From the NCBI GenBank assembly GCA_947258435.1, contig CAMYID010000023.1:211119-275118 (forward strand): DNA of 64,000 bases, given 5' to 3'. This document shows positions 1 to 8,660 of the stretch, one piece after another. The notes under the pieces are model-generated. The model saw only the letters and a program-made list of their open reading frames with translations, had not been told where the DNA came from and did no database searches. Positions within the stretch are counted from its first letter, which is position 1, and the number at the start of each line of letters is the position of its first letter. This stretch comes from an uncultured Alphaproteobacteria bacterium (GTDB lineage: Bacteria; Pseudomonadota; Alphaproteobacteria; UBA11222). Both the position numbers and the translations under genes were made by a program.

Positions 1-1268
1 AAATTCAGATCCCGCTGCGCCAATTCAAACTGCAACTGCGCGATGTCACCATGATACTGTACCGACAACTGTGCAAACTGCACCGAAAGCGCAAGCAGCT
101 GGATTTCACGCACCCGGTAGATCGACTCCAGCTGGCGGCGCAACGCATGCCATTGCGCCAGCGACTGTGTCCTGGCATTCAGGGTAATCCGGCCCAGTTC
201 GCCAAACTCAATCCGGGTGCGTCGCTTCCAGTCCTGCTGCAACCGATCCACAAGCTGCCGCGCCGCCCGGTCAAACAGCAATTCAATATCCTGGGACTGC
301 GGCACCGCGAACTCGATTGTCGCCAGATCGGTTTGCATGTTCTGTTCGCGCGGACTGTAGGGTTGCGCAACGACTTGCAGACGGATTTCGCCATTCGCCG
401 GGTCACGCGTCAGCCCCGCTCGGGCGACGAGCACATCCAGCCCGGCATAATTATGCGAAAATTCCGCCAGCCGCGCCCCGTCTGAAAGCAACACGTCACC
501 GATATCAAGCGCCATCTGATCCGCCACATCGCCGCGCGGCAGACGCAGCGGACGCAACCCCTGCAGTGCCATCGGCTCCTCTGCAATCGCGGAAACAAGC
601 GCGTCCCGCCACCGATTGCCCGGCTCCCACAGCAAGCGGGTGCCATCGATATCCGCAAGCGGCACGATTATGAGCGGCGCGGCGGCTGTTTCGCTGAACC
701 GCACATTATTCCGCCGCAACAGGGCGCGAATGGCATCGGGATCAAATCGTACCGTAAAATCGGCGAGATAACGCGTAACGCTGCTTTTCTCCCTGGCCAC
801 TTCAAAGCCAGTAACCAGTTGCGCAATTTCACGGTCCGTCAGATCGTAAGGTAAATTGGCGATATCGTCGTCAAGGCTCAACCGCCGGACGAGCTGCGCA
901 AATGCCATCTGCCGCGCACGGGAAATGGCGCGCTGCCGCGCATCGGCCGCATTCTCCGCACGTTCGTCAATAGCAATATCGGTGACTGTGTATATTGCCG
1001 CGGTGGACGCAATCCCGTTAAAACCGCTGAACAGCGCACGCTGCTCGGCCGCCGAAAGCGTCTGTCGGGCATCAGGCACCGGTTGCCCCGGCACCGCGCC
1101 TGCAAAAAGCATCTGAGCCAGAAGGCAGATATGAACAGGCGCGATAAGGCGAAGAACTACCCGAAGGGTCACCGAGCTAAAACCACCCCATAAAAACGCG
1201 GAAAACCGGGAATATACAGCAATCGGCGCTGACCGATACCGATACATGCCCTGCCCGGGGAAATTCAC
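1..1268 (-). CDS. DUF2066 domain exported protein (3' end outside window)
   Basis: The frame runs off the left edge, so the C-terminus is missing. The N-terminus has basic residues and then a hydrophobic stretch around HICLLAQMLFAGA, which looks like a signal peptide. The next part, DARQRAISRARQMAFAQL, then VTRYLADFTVRFDPDAIRALL and PLIIVPL, matches the DUF2066 pattern (a helix of repeated AR residues, a beta strand, an FD-x-AI-x-LL segment). The function of DUF2066 proteins is unknown; they are usually periplasmic. I chose the GTG at 1268 because a strong GGGGAGGG site lies about 5 bases upstream; the ATG at 1247 is the alternative. It follows the Nudix gene by 35 bases on the same strand and is probably co-transcribed with it. 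Confidence 0.7.
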   Translation of the reverse strand, partial: MNFPGQGMYRYRSAPIAVYSRFSAFLWGGFSSVTLRVVLRLIAPVHICLLAQMLFAGAVPGQPVPDARQTLSAAEQRALFSGFNGIASTAAIYTVTDIAIDERAENAADARQRAISRARQMAFAQLVRRLSLDDDIANLPYDLTDREIAQLVTGFEVAREKSSVTRYLADFTVRFDPDAIRALLRRNNVRFSETAAAPLIIVPLADIDGTRLLWEPGNRWRDALVSAIAEEPMALQGLRPLRLPRGDVADQMALDIGDVLLSDGARLAEFSHNYAGLDVLVARAGLTRDPANGEIRLQVVAQPYSPREQNMQTDLATIEFAVPQSQDIELLFDRAARQLVDRLQQDWKRRTRIEFGELGRITLNARTQSLAQWHALRRQLESIYRVREIQLLALSVQFAQLSVQYHGDIAQLQFELAQRDLN

Positions 1269-1303
1269 TTCAGCCCTCCCCGGGCGGTCATGAGCGTACG
1301 CGA

Positions 1304-2101
1304 CTAGCCGCCCTTCATTTCCGACAGCAACTGAATTGAAACATCATAGCCCGCCTCTTCGGGGATTTTCAGGAACGGCCCCTGATCGCCCTTACCCATC
1401 TCCGGCAGAACGGTCACGATCTTGCTGCTTTTGGCCGTGTTAACGGCGTCGACAACCGACGCGGACCGGCCCAGCTTCATCACATTCATACGAGTGGGGA
1501 AAATCACTGTACGGCGGCCGGCGTCGGCCTCTTCGATCACTTTCGACGGCTTGATCCATACCGAATCGACCGATTCATGCCCGTCATGCACGGCGATATG
1601 ATCGGCCGGCGCTTCAATGACAAAGAAATGCGTATCAAACCGCTTTGGCACCATGGGCGGGGTAATCCAATGGGCAAAATGCACAAGATTATCCAGCACA
1701 AGCACGAGGTTTTCAGCCTCAAGCATGTCAAGCATGCCAAGTTCGTTCTTCACGAGCTTGTCGCGGTAATGTTCGAGGCTTTTCAGCCGTTCCCCCGAAA
1801 CAAGCCCGCTCCCGCCCGCTTCATGGGCCAGCAAGACGCCGCATTCCTCAAACGCTTCGCGGATACCGCCGACGCGCAGCGCAAGCGCATCATCATCAAG
1901 ATCCGCTGCGTCTTCACACCGGGCGCGGATACCGGGCGCATAATCGGCGTCGTCCACTTTGCCCCCGGGGAAAACCAGCGCTCCGGTAGCGAAGTCGATC
2001 TGGTGATGCCGCTCGACCATAAAGACCTCAAGTCCGTCGTCACCATCACGGACCAACAGGATGGTTGCGGCAGGCACGGGCGTTACAGGTTCTTTAGCCA
2101 T
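1304..2101 (-). CDS. Nudix hydrolase, NUDT19-like
   Basis: A 265-residue Nudix hydrolase. The half-motif FPGGKVD is followed by an insertion of about 40 residues and then REAFEECGVLL, which supplies the REx2EExGxL metal-binding helix. A split Nudix box like this is typical of the NUDT19/RP2 branch, whose characterised members cleave CoA and acyl-CoA. That substrate is an inference from family. The start is the ATG at 2101, preceded by TGAGG about 7 bases upstream; a TTG four codons further upstream is in frame but has no better ribosome site. It is the first gene of a probable two-gene unit with the DUF2066 gene. Confidence 0.85.
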   Translation of the reverse strand: MAKEPVTPVPAATILLVRDGDDGLEVFMVERHHQIDFATGALVFPGGKVDDADYAPGIRARCEDAADLDDDALALRVGGIREAFEECGVLLAHEAGGSGLVSGERLKSLEHYRDKLVKNELGMLDMLEAENLVLVLDNLVHFAHWITPPMVPKRFDTHFFVIEAPADHIAVHDGHESVDSVWIKPSKVIEEADAGRRTVIFPTRMNVMKLGRSASVVDAVNTAKSSKIVTVLPEMGKGDQGPFLKIPEEAGYDVSIQLLSEMKGG

Positions 2102-2436
2102 GTTATTCCTCAACTTTCTAATGGATTGATTATGGTCTTAATATATCGCTTTGCGCCGTTCCTCTAGCGTCATGCGCATTAAACAGCGTTTTTACGGCAC
2201 AGCCGGTCAAAATGAACGCTTTTCAGGTTTGCGCACTATGCCTGACGCCTAACATCTGATGCCCGATGCTTGGGGCGTGCCTGTTTCAGCTTACCGTGAT
2301 CAACAGGCACAAGTAAAACCGGCAAACCCGAAATTGAGCTGTGCGGGTTCCCTTGCGGTCTCCCGCGCCGCCGCGTAGCCTGCCTAATCGCACAATGGCA
2401 AAATTCGAGATCGGCGAAATACGGGGAGGAACAGGT
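2102..2436. other. divergent intergenic region
   Basis: About 335 bases between the Nudix gene (leftward) and the crotonase gene (rightward). It must hold both promoters, but I see no convincing -35/-10 pair. A frame continues upstream of the crotonase start (GTG at 2341, ATG at 2395), but these codons lack ribosome sites and the residues they would add do not resemble a crotonase N-terminus. Confidence 0.5.
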
Positions 2437-3264
2437 ATGGACGCGGTGGTTACCGAAGATCTGGGAGACGGAGTCTTACTTGTCCGAATGAACCGCCCCG
2501 ATCATCTGAATGCCATGAACACGGCACTGCTATCGGGCCTGTATGACGCGTTTGCGGCGGCGGAGAAGGACCCGGCCGTGCGTGTCGCGATTCTGACCGG
2601 CGCAGGGCGCGCCTTTTGTGCCGGGCTCGACTTGCGCGAGGGGGTCAATCCGCCCGGCACCGATGGCGGCCCGGAAGGGTTGGCTGACGGGCTTGGCGGG
2701 CCACAGCGCGGGATGCAGGTACAGCAATTCATTGCAGATCTGATGATTCGCATTCACCGTTTGCGGCTTCCCGTCATCGCGGCAGTCAACGGCGCTGCAT
2801 CGGGTGGCGGGCTGGCGCTTGCTTTGGCAAGCGATATTCGTATCGCTTCGCAATCGGCAAAATTCAACGTCGCCTTTGTCAGGATCGGCCTGTCTGGATG
2901 TGATGTCGGTGTGAGCTGGTTTCTGCCGCGCATCTTGGGCGCCAGCCTGTCGCAGGAAATGTTATTGACCGGACGCTTTATGTTGGCGGAAGAGGCCGCC
3001 CGGACAGGGCTTGTATCACGCACCGTTCCCGACGATCAGTTGCACGACGCCGCCCTTGAAACCGCAAGGCAAATCGCGGGCAACAGCCCGTTCGGTGTAT
3101 GGATGACCAAAGAGGTATCGACCGCCAATATGGGGCCTGTCAGCCTTGAGACGGCAATCGATCTGGAAAACCGCACACAAATTCTGACAACCCATACAAA
3201 AGATCAGAAAGAAGCCGTGCGCGCCTTCCTTGAAAAAAGAAAACCTGTTTTTAACAATCGCTGA
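2437..3264 (+). CDS. enoyl-CoA hydratase/isomerase (crotonase) family protein
   Basis: A 275-residue crotonase-fold protein. GRAFCAGLDLRE and NGAASGGGLALALASDIRIAS supply the two oxyanion-hole segments that hold the acyl-CoA thioester. Both glutamates of classical enoyl-CoA hydratase are absent: GGGCE is GGGLA here, and QPE is replaced by VAF. The Asp in SGCDVG, which aligns with the Asp of dienoyl-CoA isomerase, is kept. A hydratase function should therefore not be assumed; isomerase or another acyl-CoA reaction is equally possible. The start is set by GGGGAGGA six bases before the ATG at 2437. No obvious operon partner. Confidence 0.82.
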   Translation: MDAVVTEDLGDGVLLVRMNRPDHLNAMNTALLSGLYDAFAAAEKDPAVRVAILTGAGRAFCAGLDLREGVNPPGTDGGPEGLADGLGGPQRGMQVQQFIADLMIRIHRLRLPVIAAVNGAASGGGLALALASDIRIASQSAKFNVAFVRIGLSGCDVGVSWFLPRILGASLSQEMLLTGRFMLAEEAARTGLVSRTVPDDQLHDAALETARQIAGNSPFGVWMTKEVSTANMGPVSLETAIDLENRTQILTTHTKDQKEAVRAFLEKRKPVFNNR

Positions 3265-3336
3265 ACAAATCCGCCCCCACCGGCTGGGCGAACAGGTGCA
3301 AAACAACAGCAGTTGCATCAAAACCACTTAATAGAG

Positions 3337-3365
3337 TGGACAATTGCAACTGTTTTCGTTATGGC
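3337..3365 (+). promoter_or_regulatory. possible rpsU promoter
   Basis: TGGACA and TATGGC are separated by 17 bases, about 65 bases upstream of the rpsU start. The -10 match is weak, so this is only a candidate. Confidence 0.25.
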
Positions 3366-3430
3366 TAGCCCCTCGTCGGTCACCAGTCCGGCGCCATCAC
3401 GTCATCGATAACAAATTGGGAACCGAATAG

Positions 3431-3637
3431 GTGCAGGTTGTTGTTCGCGACAATAATGTCGACCAGGCGCTGAAAGCGCTCAAAAAGAAAATGCAGCGCG
3501 AAGGTGTTTTTCGTGAAATGAAATTGCGGAATTTCTACGAAAAACCCTCGGAAAAGCGCGCGCGCGAAAAGGCCGAGGCGATCCGCCGCGCCCGTAAGCT
3601 GGCGCGTAAACGCGCACAGCGCGAAGGAATGCTCTAG
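3431..3637 (+). CDS. rpsU: 30S ribosomal protein S21
   Basis: A 68-residue very basic protein of the S21 family, a small-subunit protein involved in translation initiation. The N-terminus [19 protein letters not shown], the REGVFREMK segment and the Arg/Lys-rich tail are diagnostic. It starts with GTG at 3431; no earlier in-frame start gives the family N-terminus. It stands alone between the crotonase gene and the convergent glycan operon. Confidence 0.96.
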   Translation: MQVVVRDNNVDQALKALKKKMQREGVFREMKLRNFYEKPSEKRAREKAEAIRRARKLARKRAQREGML

Positions 3638-3767
3638 ACATTTCCATTTAAAGCGCTTTCATTTTAAAGCGCCGCCATTTTTATGCATTTCTGTTTTGCC
3701 GGGTGGCGCAACTTAGCTGCGCCCCATATCTGGCGCTGCCATCAGTGACAGGCAGAAAGTCAAAGCC

Positions 3768-3795
3768 GGGCGGTGCTGAGCCGCCCCATTTTATA
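3768..3795 (+). terminator. hairpin between rpsU and the glycan operon
   Basis: GGGCGG and CCGCCC form a six-pair stem with a seven-base loop, followed by a T/A-rich run (ATTTTATATT). It lies about 130 bases after rpsU, so it is a plausible but not certain terminator for it. Confidence 0.4.
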
Positions 3796-3884
3796 TTATG
3801 CTGTATTGCGCGCGCCTATTCGCCCGCCAATTACATGATCCGCGCAGGCGCCCCCGCCTCAAGCGCAGGAAACGTCACAGCATC

Positions 3885-5678
3885 CTAGGGCGAAGCCAAC
3901 AGATCAAAGACATCCGCATTGGGTGATTTACCCATCATATGCACCTGATGCCACACAGCGTAGAACAACAACGCCCATGCGGCATTTCCCGCGCGTTTAG
4001 GTGCCTGCCCCCGTGCCAGCGCTGCAAACAACGCTTCAACGGCGGCAGGCTTGCATATTTCCGCAATCCCCGGCTGCGCGGCAATCAGCGGCCCTGCTTG
4101 CCCAGCCTCCTGCGCAAGCCATTCGGCAACCGGTACGGTAAACCCCCGCTTGGGTGAAAACGGTTCGGCCTGCGGCAGATGTTTTTCGAGCCATCGTCGC
4201 AGTAGATATTTCCCTTTGCCCCGACCTTTGCCCCTTTGCCGCCCGACCTTCAGATGATCGGGCAGACAAAAGGCAAGTTCCGCCACAACAGGGTCAAGCA
4301 GCGGCGTGCGCCCCTCAAGCCCGTGCGCCATCAGACAACGATCGAGCTTGATCAGCAGATCATGTGGCAACCAATCTGCGCAATCAACCGCCTGGGCCTG
4401 TTGCAGACGGCTATACCGCGAGGTCGACACGCGCCCCTGCGCCGCGGCAATGCCATCGCGCCAATTCGGGGTTTCGTGCCGCAAGACCCCCAATCCATCC
4501 ATGATCCCCCGCGCGCGCATGGTTCGCCCGCCGAACAGAAGAGGTCGCAAGACACTGCGATAGCGCCCATATCCGGCAAACAGCTCGTCGCCCCCCTCAC
4601 CGCACAACACGACCTTCAATTCCCGCGCAGCCTCTGCCGCCAGAATATAGGTGGGCAAAATTGCATAATCAGCAACCGGATCATCCACAAATGCTGCAAT
4701 TTCGGGCAGAAGCTCCCACAGATGGCGGGATGTCACCTCCACCTCGACATGCTCTGCCCCGACCTGGCGTGCCAAATTACGCGCATGCGCCCGTTCGTCA
4801 TGAACACCGGTGCCGGGAAAGCCGGCGGTGAAGGCACGTACCGGCTGATCATTGAGCCGCGCCATACAGGCAAGGATCACAGATGAGTCAATCCCGCCGG
4901 AAAGAAACAACCCATAAGGCACATCGGACCGCTGATGAACCATCACACTATCCATCAATGCCGCATCCAGTGCCTGCAGTGCCGTCGCCTCATCCCGCGC
5001 AACAATGCCTTTTTCGGGAAGCGCGGGCCGAGAGGTCCTTTCAACCACGCTCCCTTCCGAAACAACCAGCGTTTCACCGGGCATCAGGCGATTTATCTGT
5101 GTAAAGACCGTATTTCTGCCGGTGGTAAACTGCAGCTGCAGCAATTCCTGCGCCTTGTCCTCCCGCACCTGAGGCGAGACCAGCCCGGTGGCAATAATCG
5201 CGCCCGGTTCGGAGGCAAACAGAAAACCCTGCCCGGTCTCCGCATAGTAAAGCGGTTTTATGCCAAACGGGTCGCGTGATAGTAAAAGCCGGTTTTCATT
5301 CGGATCATATAATGCAATGCCAAACATGCCGCGCAAATAGTCCGCATAGTCGGTACCGAAAGCGCGGTAGAGGAAAAGCGGTGGTTCGCAATCGGACCGT
5401 GTCTGCAAGGGGAAATCGGGAAACTGCGCAATCAACTCGCGGTAGTTGTAGATTTCACCATTGGCGACGAGCGCTGCACCATCGGGTTCATAAAAGGGCT
5501 GATCCCCGGTCTCAAGATCGATGATTGCAAGCCGGGTGTGCACCATACCCAAACCCGCCGCACGGTACCGCCCCTCGCCATCGGGACCGCGATGCCCAAG
5601 CGCATCGATAAGCGCGCCCAGCACTGCTTCAGACGGTGCGCTGCCATCGCGTGTCATCATGCCGCCGATACCGCACAT
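3885..5678 (-). CDS. glutamine-dependent asparagine synthase family amidotransferase
   Basis: A 597-residue class II amidotransferase. Cys2 after the initiator Met is the glutaminase nucleophile; HRGPDGEG and NGEIYNY line that site. SGGIDSS (about residues 260-266) is the ATP pyrophosphatase loop that adenylates the acceptor carboxylate. It is the last gene of a four-gene glycosyltransferase operon, its ATG overlapping the upstream stop (TGATG). This context suggests amidation of a sugar carboxylate during polysaccharide synthesis rather than free asparagine synthesis, but that is inference. AsnB and the exosortase-associated amidotransferases share this architecture; no exosortase gene is visible here. 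Confidence 0.88.
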   Translation of the reverse strand: MCGIGGMMTRDGSAPSEAVLGALIDALGHRGPDGEGRYRAAGLGMVHTRLAIIDLETGDQPFYEPDGAALVANGEIYNYRELIAQFPDFPLQTRSDCEPPLFLYRAFGTDYADYLRGMFGIALYDPNENRLLLSRDPFGIKPLYYAETGQGFLFASEPGAIIATGLVSPQVREDKAQELLQLQFTTGRNTVFTQINRLMPGETLVVSEGSVVERTSRPALPEKGIVARDEATALQALDAALMDSVMVHQRSDVPYGLFLSGGIDSSVILACMARLNDQPVRAFTAGFPGTGVHDERAHARNLARQVGAEHVEVEVTSRHLWELLPEIAAFVDDPVADYAILPTYILAAEAARELKVVLCGEGGDELFAGYGRYRSVLRPLLFGGRTMRARGIMDGLGVLRHETPNWRDGIAAAQGRVSTSRYSRLQQAQAVDCADWLPHDLLIKLDRCLMAHGLEGRTPLLDPVVAELAFCLPDHLKVGRQRGKGRGKGKYLLRRWLEKHLPQAEPFSPKRGFTVPVAEWLAQEAGQAGPLIAAQPGIAEICKPAAVEALFAALARGQAPKRAGNAAWALLFYAVWHQVHMMGKSPNADVFDLLASP

Positions 5679-6712
5679 CAGCCAGCCACCTTTTCGAAAA
5701 AGCGCACATACCGGTCGACGACCATATCCTCAGTAAACTGAGCCATATAGGATTGATAACCGCGGTCCGCGATCTGTCGTGCAAAATCCCGATCGTCAAT
5801 CAACCGGCCGATTGCACGCGCCAATGCCGGTGCATCTTCAGGCGGCACCAGCAAACCGTCTTTTCCGTCCGCGATCAGGAATTGCGGTCCCGCCGCACGC
5901 GCGGCGACAACCGGGCAACGCTGCGCCCAGCCCTCAATCACCACATTGCCGAGCGGCTCTATCCGCGAGGGGCAGACAAGAATATCGGCGGTCGCACGCA
6001 ATGTGGCACCATCTTCGCGCCACCCCAGAAAGCGAATGCGGTCAGCCACGCCCATGGATTGGGCCTGTTCCTGCAAGGTTTGTCTTTCGGGGCCCTCGCC
6101 CGCGATCCACAAGAAGCTGCCGGGCAAATCGACCATTGCCGCGATCAGGACATCGAAGGCCTTGTTCTGATGCAGCCTTCCCATCGCAAGCAGCAAAGGA
6201 ACGCCGTCAGGGGTTGAAAATGTGCTGCGCGCCAGCGGGGGCGCGGTTTCGGCATTCACGAAATTCGGCAGATAATGTGCCTTGTTTTCAGGGCAGCCCG
6301 CGCGCACAAGATAATCAACGATATCGGGTGTGTTACCGATCAGATGATCGCATCCGCGGTAATATTTGAGCGGATAATACCCCCCAAGCCGCGCGCAATA
6401 GACAGGTCGCGCATCCACAGTCTTGCGCGGTAATTTATCGCTCGCACGGCTCATCCAGCTTAACACGATATCGGGATCAAATGCGGTAAGCTGGCGCCGC
6501 AAAGCGGCGCGCGTCCGAAAATCAAGCTTTCCGCCAAACGGTAACTCCGCCACCGTCAGCCCTTCCGCGCATAGTCTGGCCGCGCGTGCTGCATCCTTCC
6601 TGATCGCCAGTTGCTGCGTCATTCCCCGGCGCGCCAGAGCAATGGTCAGACGCTCGAAAAAAAGCTCTGCCCCGCCCTGCGAACTGCCCGCCATTACCTG
6701 AAAGATACGCAT
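5678..6712 (-). CDS. glycosyltransferase family 4
   Basis: A 344-residue GT-B fold enzyme. The N-terminus MRIFQVMAGSSQGGAELFFE has the GGAE acceptor loop of GT4. The C-terminal half has LAMGRLHQNKAFD, GEGPERQTL and RIEPLGNVVIEGWA (the EPxGxxxxEx nucleotide-sugar motif). It probably adds a sugar to a lipid-linked or LPS-core acceptor at the cytoplasmic face. Its stop overlaps the amidotransferase start by one base, and the GT2 gene ends 6 bases upstream. The sugar specificity cannot be read from the sequence. Confidence 0.9.
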   Translation of the reverse strand: MRIFQVMAGSSQGGAELFFERLTIALARRGMTQQLAIRKDAARAARLCAEGLTVAELPFGGKLDFRTRAALRRQLTAFDPDIVLSWMSRASDKLPRKTVDARPVYCARLGGYYPLKYYRGCDHLIGNTPDIVDYLVRAGCPENKAHYLPNFVNAETAPPLARSTFSTPDGVPLLLAMGRLHQNKAFDVLIAAMVDLPGSFLWIAGEGPERQTLQEQAQSMGVADRIRFLGWREDGATLRATADILVCPSRIEPLGNVVIEGWAQRCPVVAARAAGPQFLIADGKDGLLVPPEDAPALARAIGRLIDDRDFARQIADRGYQSYMAQFTEDMVVDRYVRFFEKVAG

Positions 6713-6718
6713 GCGCGG

Positions 6719-7492
6719 CTAGCGCCCCTCTTCTTCAGCAATTTTCGCTTTCAGATAGGACACCAGAGGATAAGTTGCTGAAAACAATGCAAGAAGCAGC
6801 CCGAAATGTTTTTCACGATAGCCCTTGCGGCTGATATAGGACTTCCAGAAACGCGAGATGATGCGGCGCAGATTATTCGCAAGCGATCCGATCTCCCCCG
6901 ACGCCCGCAGATCGGCCGCACGCGCCGTCGTATAACGGTCAAAGCGCGCAATCATGTCGGAAATATCGTCATCGACAAGATGATCGATCGGCGTTTCAAG
7001 CCATCGGCGCGGCCCGTCCAGCGCAATCTTGGGGTGTACAAGCTGATCGCCCCAGTGCTTCGCCCCCTTTGTGAACAGTCGCGGGCCAGCGCTTGCGCCG
7101 TTATAGGCGCCCCAGCCATAACGCACCAGCCGATCGCCGATATAATTGTCGAACCTGATCAGAAAGTAACCCGGTGCGGCGGAGGCAATCACACGCCTCA
7201 CCTCTTCGGCCAGCGCATCGGGCACCCTTTCATCTGCATCAACCTCAAGCACCCACGGCCCCGCGCAGGCCGCAATCCCCGCATTCCGCCGCGGCCCTTC
7301 CAGCGGCCAGGCCCCTTCCACGATCCGGGCACCGGCGGCTTGCGCAATGTCACGGCTTTTATCTGTACACCGATCAAGAACGACAACCACTTCATCTGCA
7401 AACTGCAACCGCGCAAGACAGTCGGGCAAATGCGTTTCTTCGTTATGCGCCACAACAAGCGCACTTATTGCCGCTGCGTTGCCGTCACTCAT
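6719..7492 (-). CDS. glycosyltransferase family 2 (WaaE/LgtF-like)
   Basis: A 257-residue GT-A enzyme. ALVVAHNEE starts the nucleotide-binding fold, VVVLDRCTDKS follows it, and EVDADERV carries the DxD metal site. The order matches the LPS-core beta-1,4-glucosyltransferase branch (WaaE/KdtX/LgtF). The C-terminal YISRKGYREKHFG segment is typical of that branch too. The ATG overlaps the stop of the GT9 gene by four bases (ATGA), so translation is probably coupled. A role in LPS core assembly is the best guess. Confidence 0.88.
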   Translation of the reverse strand: MSDGNAAAISALVVAHNEETHLPDCLARLQFADEVVVVLDRCTDKSRDIAQAAGARIVEGAWPLEGPRRNAGIAACAGPWVLEVDADERVPDALAEEVRRVIASAAPGYFLIRFDNYIGDRLVRYGWGAYNGASAGPRLFTKGAKHWGDQLVHPKIALDGPRRWLETPIDHLVDDDISDMIARFDRYTTARAADLRASGEIGSLANNLRRIISRFWKSYISRKGYREKHFGLLLALFSATYPLVSYLKAKIAEEEGR

Positions 7493-8475
7493 CGGGCAAC
7501 CTGCGCATGCGTATCTGTCGCCGAAACGGAAATTTTTTCAAGCAACTCGGAAACCGCCGCTTCAACCCGTTCAACCGGCAGCGAAGTCATATGGCACTGA
7601 TCCGACAGATGGTTATAGCCCGGCGCGCCGATAATTTCCCCAAAACTCTGCGTACCGCGCACGGCCATGGCATATGTGCCCCATGGCCCATAGTGATTTT
7701 CACGGCTGGGCCCGAACAATCCGATTGTCGGCACACCTGCGGTCGCCGCCAGATGCATCAGCCCCGAATCATTGCCGATATAGAGCGTTGCGTGCCGTAA
7801 ACAGGCATAGGCGGTCAGCAGGTCAATCTTGCCGACAAGATCGATGACCTGCCCTTTGGGTAACGCATTGACAAGCGGCGCGGCCATCGCCTGTTCACCA
7901 GGGCCGCCAAAAATGGCAATGCGTGCGCCGCTGAACGGCCCGGAGGACGCGATCAAACGCTGCGCAAGTGTAACAAAGCGGTCTATGGGCCATTGTTTGC
8001 CTACCCAGTTCGCCGTCGGTCCCAGGGCCAGCAGTGAACCGCCTTCCGGGCATAGTTCCGCAGCTCTGGCAATCCGTTCCGCACCGCACCAAAGCCGTGG
8101 CTGGGGCGGCGCATCAAGGTGATAAGCCAAGCCGATCTGCACCACTTTATGCGCATCGCTTTGTTGTGAGCGATGAACCAGCCGCCTTTTGCACGAAAGC
8201 AGCCAGGCAATAGCCGAACCGCGCAAATCGACAATAATATCCCAGCGATGCAACAGGCATTGCAGCCAGAGCTTGCGCCAATGCCCGGCAAGGGGGCGTT
8301 TATCAAGTGCAATAATCCGGTCAAGCCGCGGCATATCCTCAAACAAGGGCGCCGCTGCCGGCCCCGCCGCAACCGTAAAACGCGCGGTGCGATACTGATC
8401 CGCAAGCTGCGCAAGCAGGCCGCTCGATAAAATCGCGTCGCCAATCCGGTTGGAAGTGATAAAGAGAATTTTCAT
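7489..8475 (-). CDS. glycosyltransferase family 9 (heptosyltransferase-like)
   Basis: A 328-residue GT9 protein, the family of the LPS inner-core ADP-heptose transferases. The N-terminus MKILFITSNRIGDAILSSG carries the acceptor-side motif, and GNDSGLMHLAA with TIGLFGPS is the ADP-heptose-binding region. It is the promoter-proximal gene of the glycan operon. I chose the ATG at 8475 because it gives the family N-terminus; a GTG 20 codons upstream is in frame but adds an atypical basic stretch. Heptose specificity is inferred from family only. Confidence 0.9.
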   Translation of the reverse strand: MKILFITSNRIGDAILSSGLLAQLADQYRTARFTVAAGPAAAPLFEDMPRLDRIIALDKRPLAGHWRKLWLQCLLHRWDIIVDLRGSAIAWLLSCKRRLVHRSQQSDAHKVVQIGLAYHLDAPPQPRLWCGAERIARAAELCPEGGSLLALGPTANWVGKQWPIDRFVTLAQRLIASSGPFSGARIAIFGGPGEQAMAAPLVNALPKGQVIDLVGKIDLLTAYACLRHATLYIGNDSGLMHLAATAGVPTIGLFGPSRENHYGPWGTYAMAVRGTQSFGEIIGAPGYNHLSDQCHMTSLPVERVEAAVSELLEKISVSATDTHAQVAR

Positions 8476-8660
8476 GCCGCGCTTACATCCTGCTCTTCTG
8501 ACAGAAAGCGCAGGCTTTTGTTTGGTTGCAATCACGCTTATCTGTTAGCAAAGAATATCAGCCTGATAGTAAGGCACCGATTGCTGAAACCGAATCTTGT
8601 CTTACAATCAGTTTAGCACATGCAACCTTTTAAATGCGCGATGAACCAGAGCGGACGGCG

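Noticed and set aside
3703..3888. 61-codon frame between rpsU and the amidotransferase gene
   Set aside because: It covers a terminator-like hairpin, has no ribosome site and looks like no known protein.
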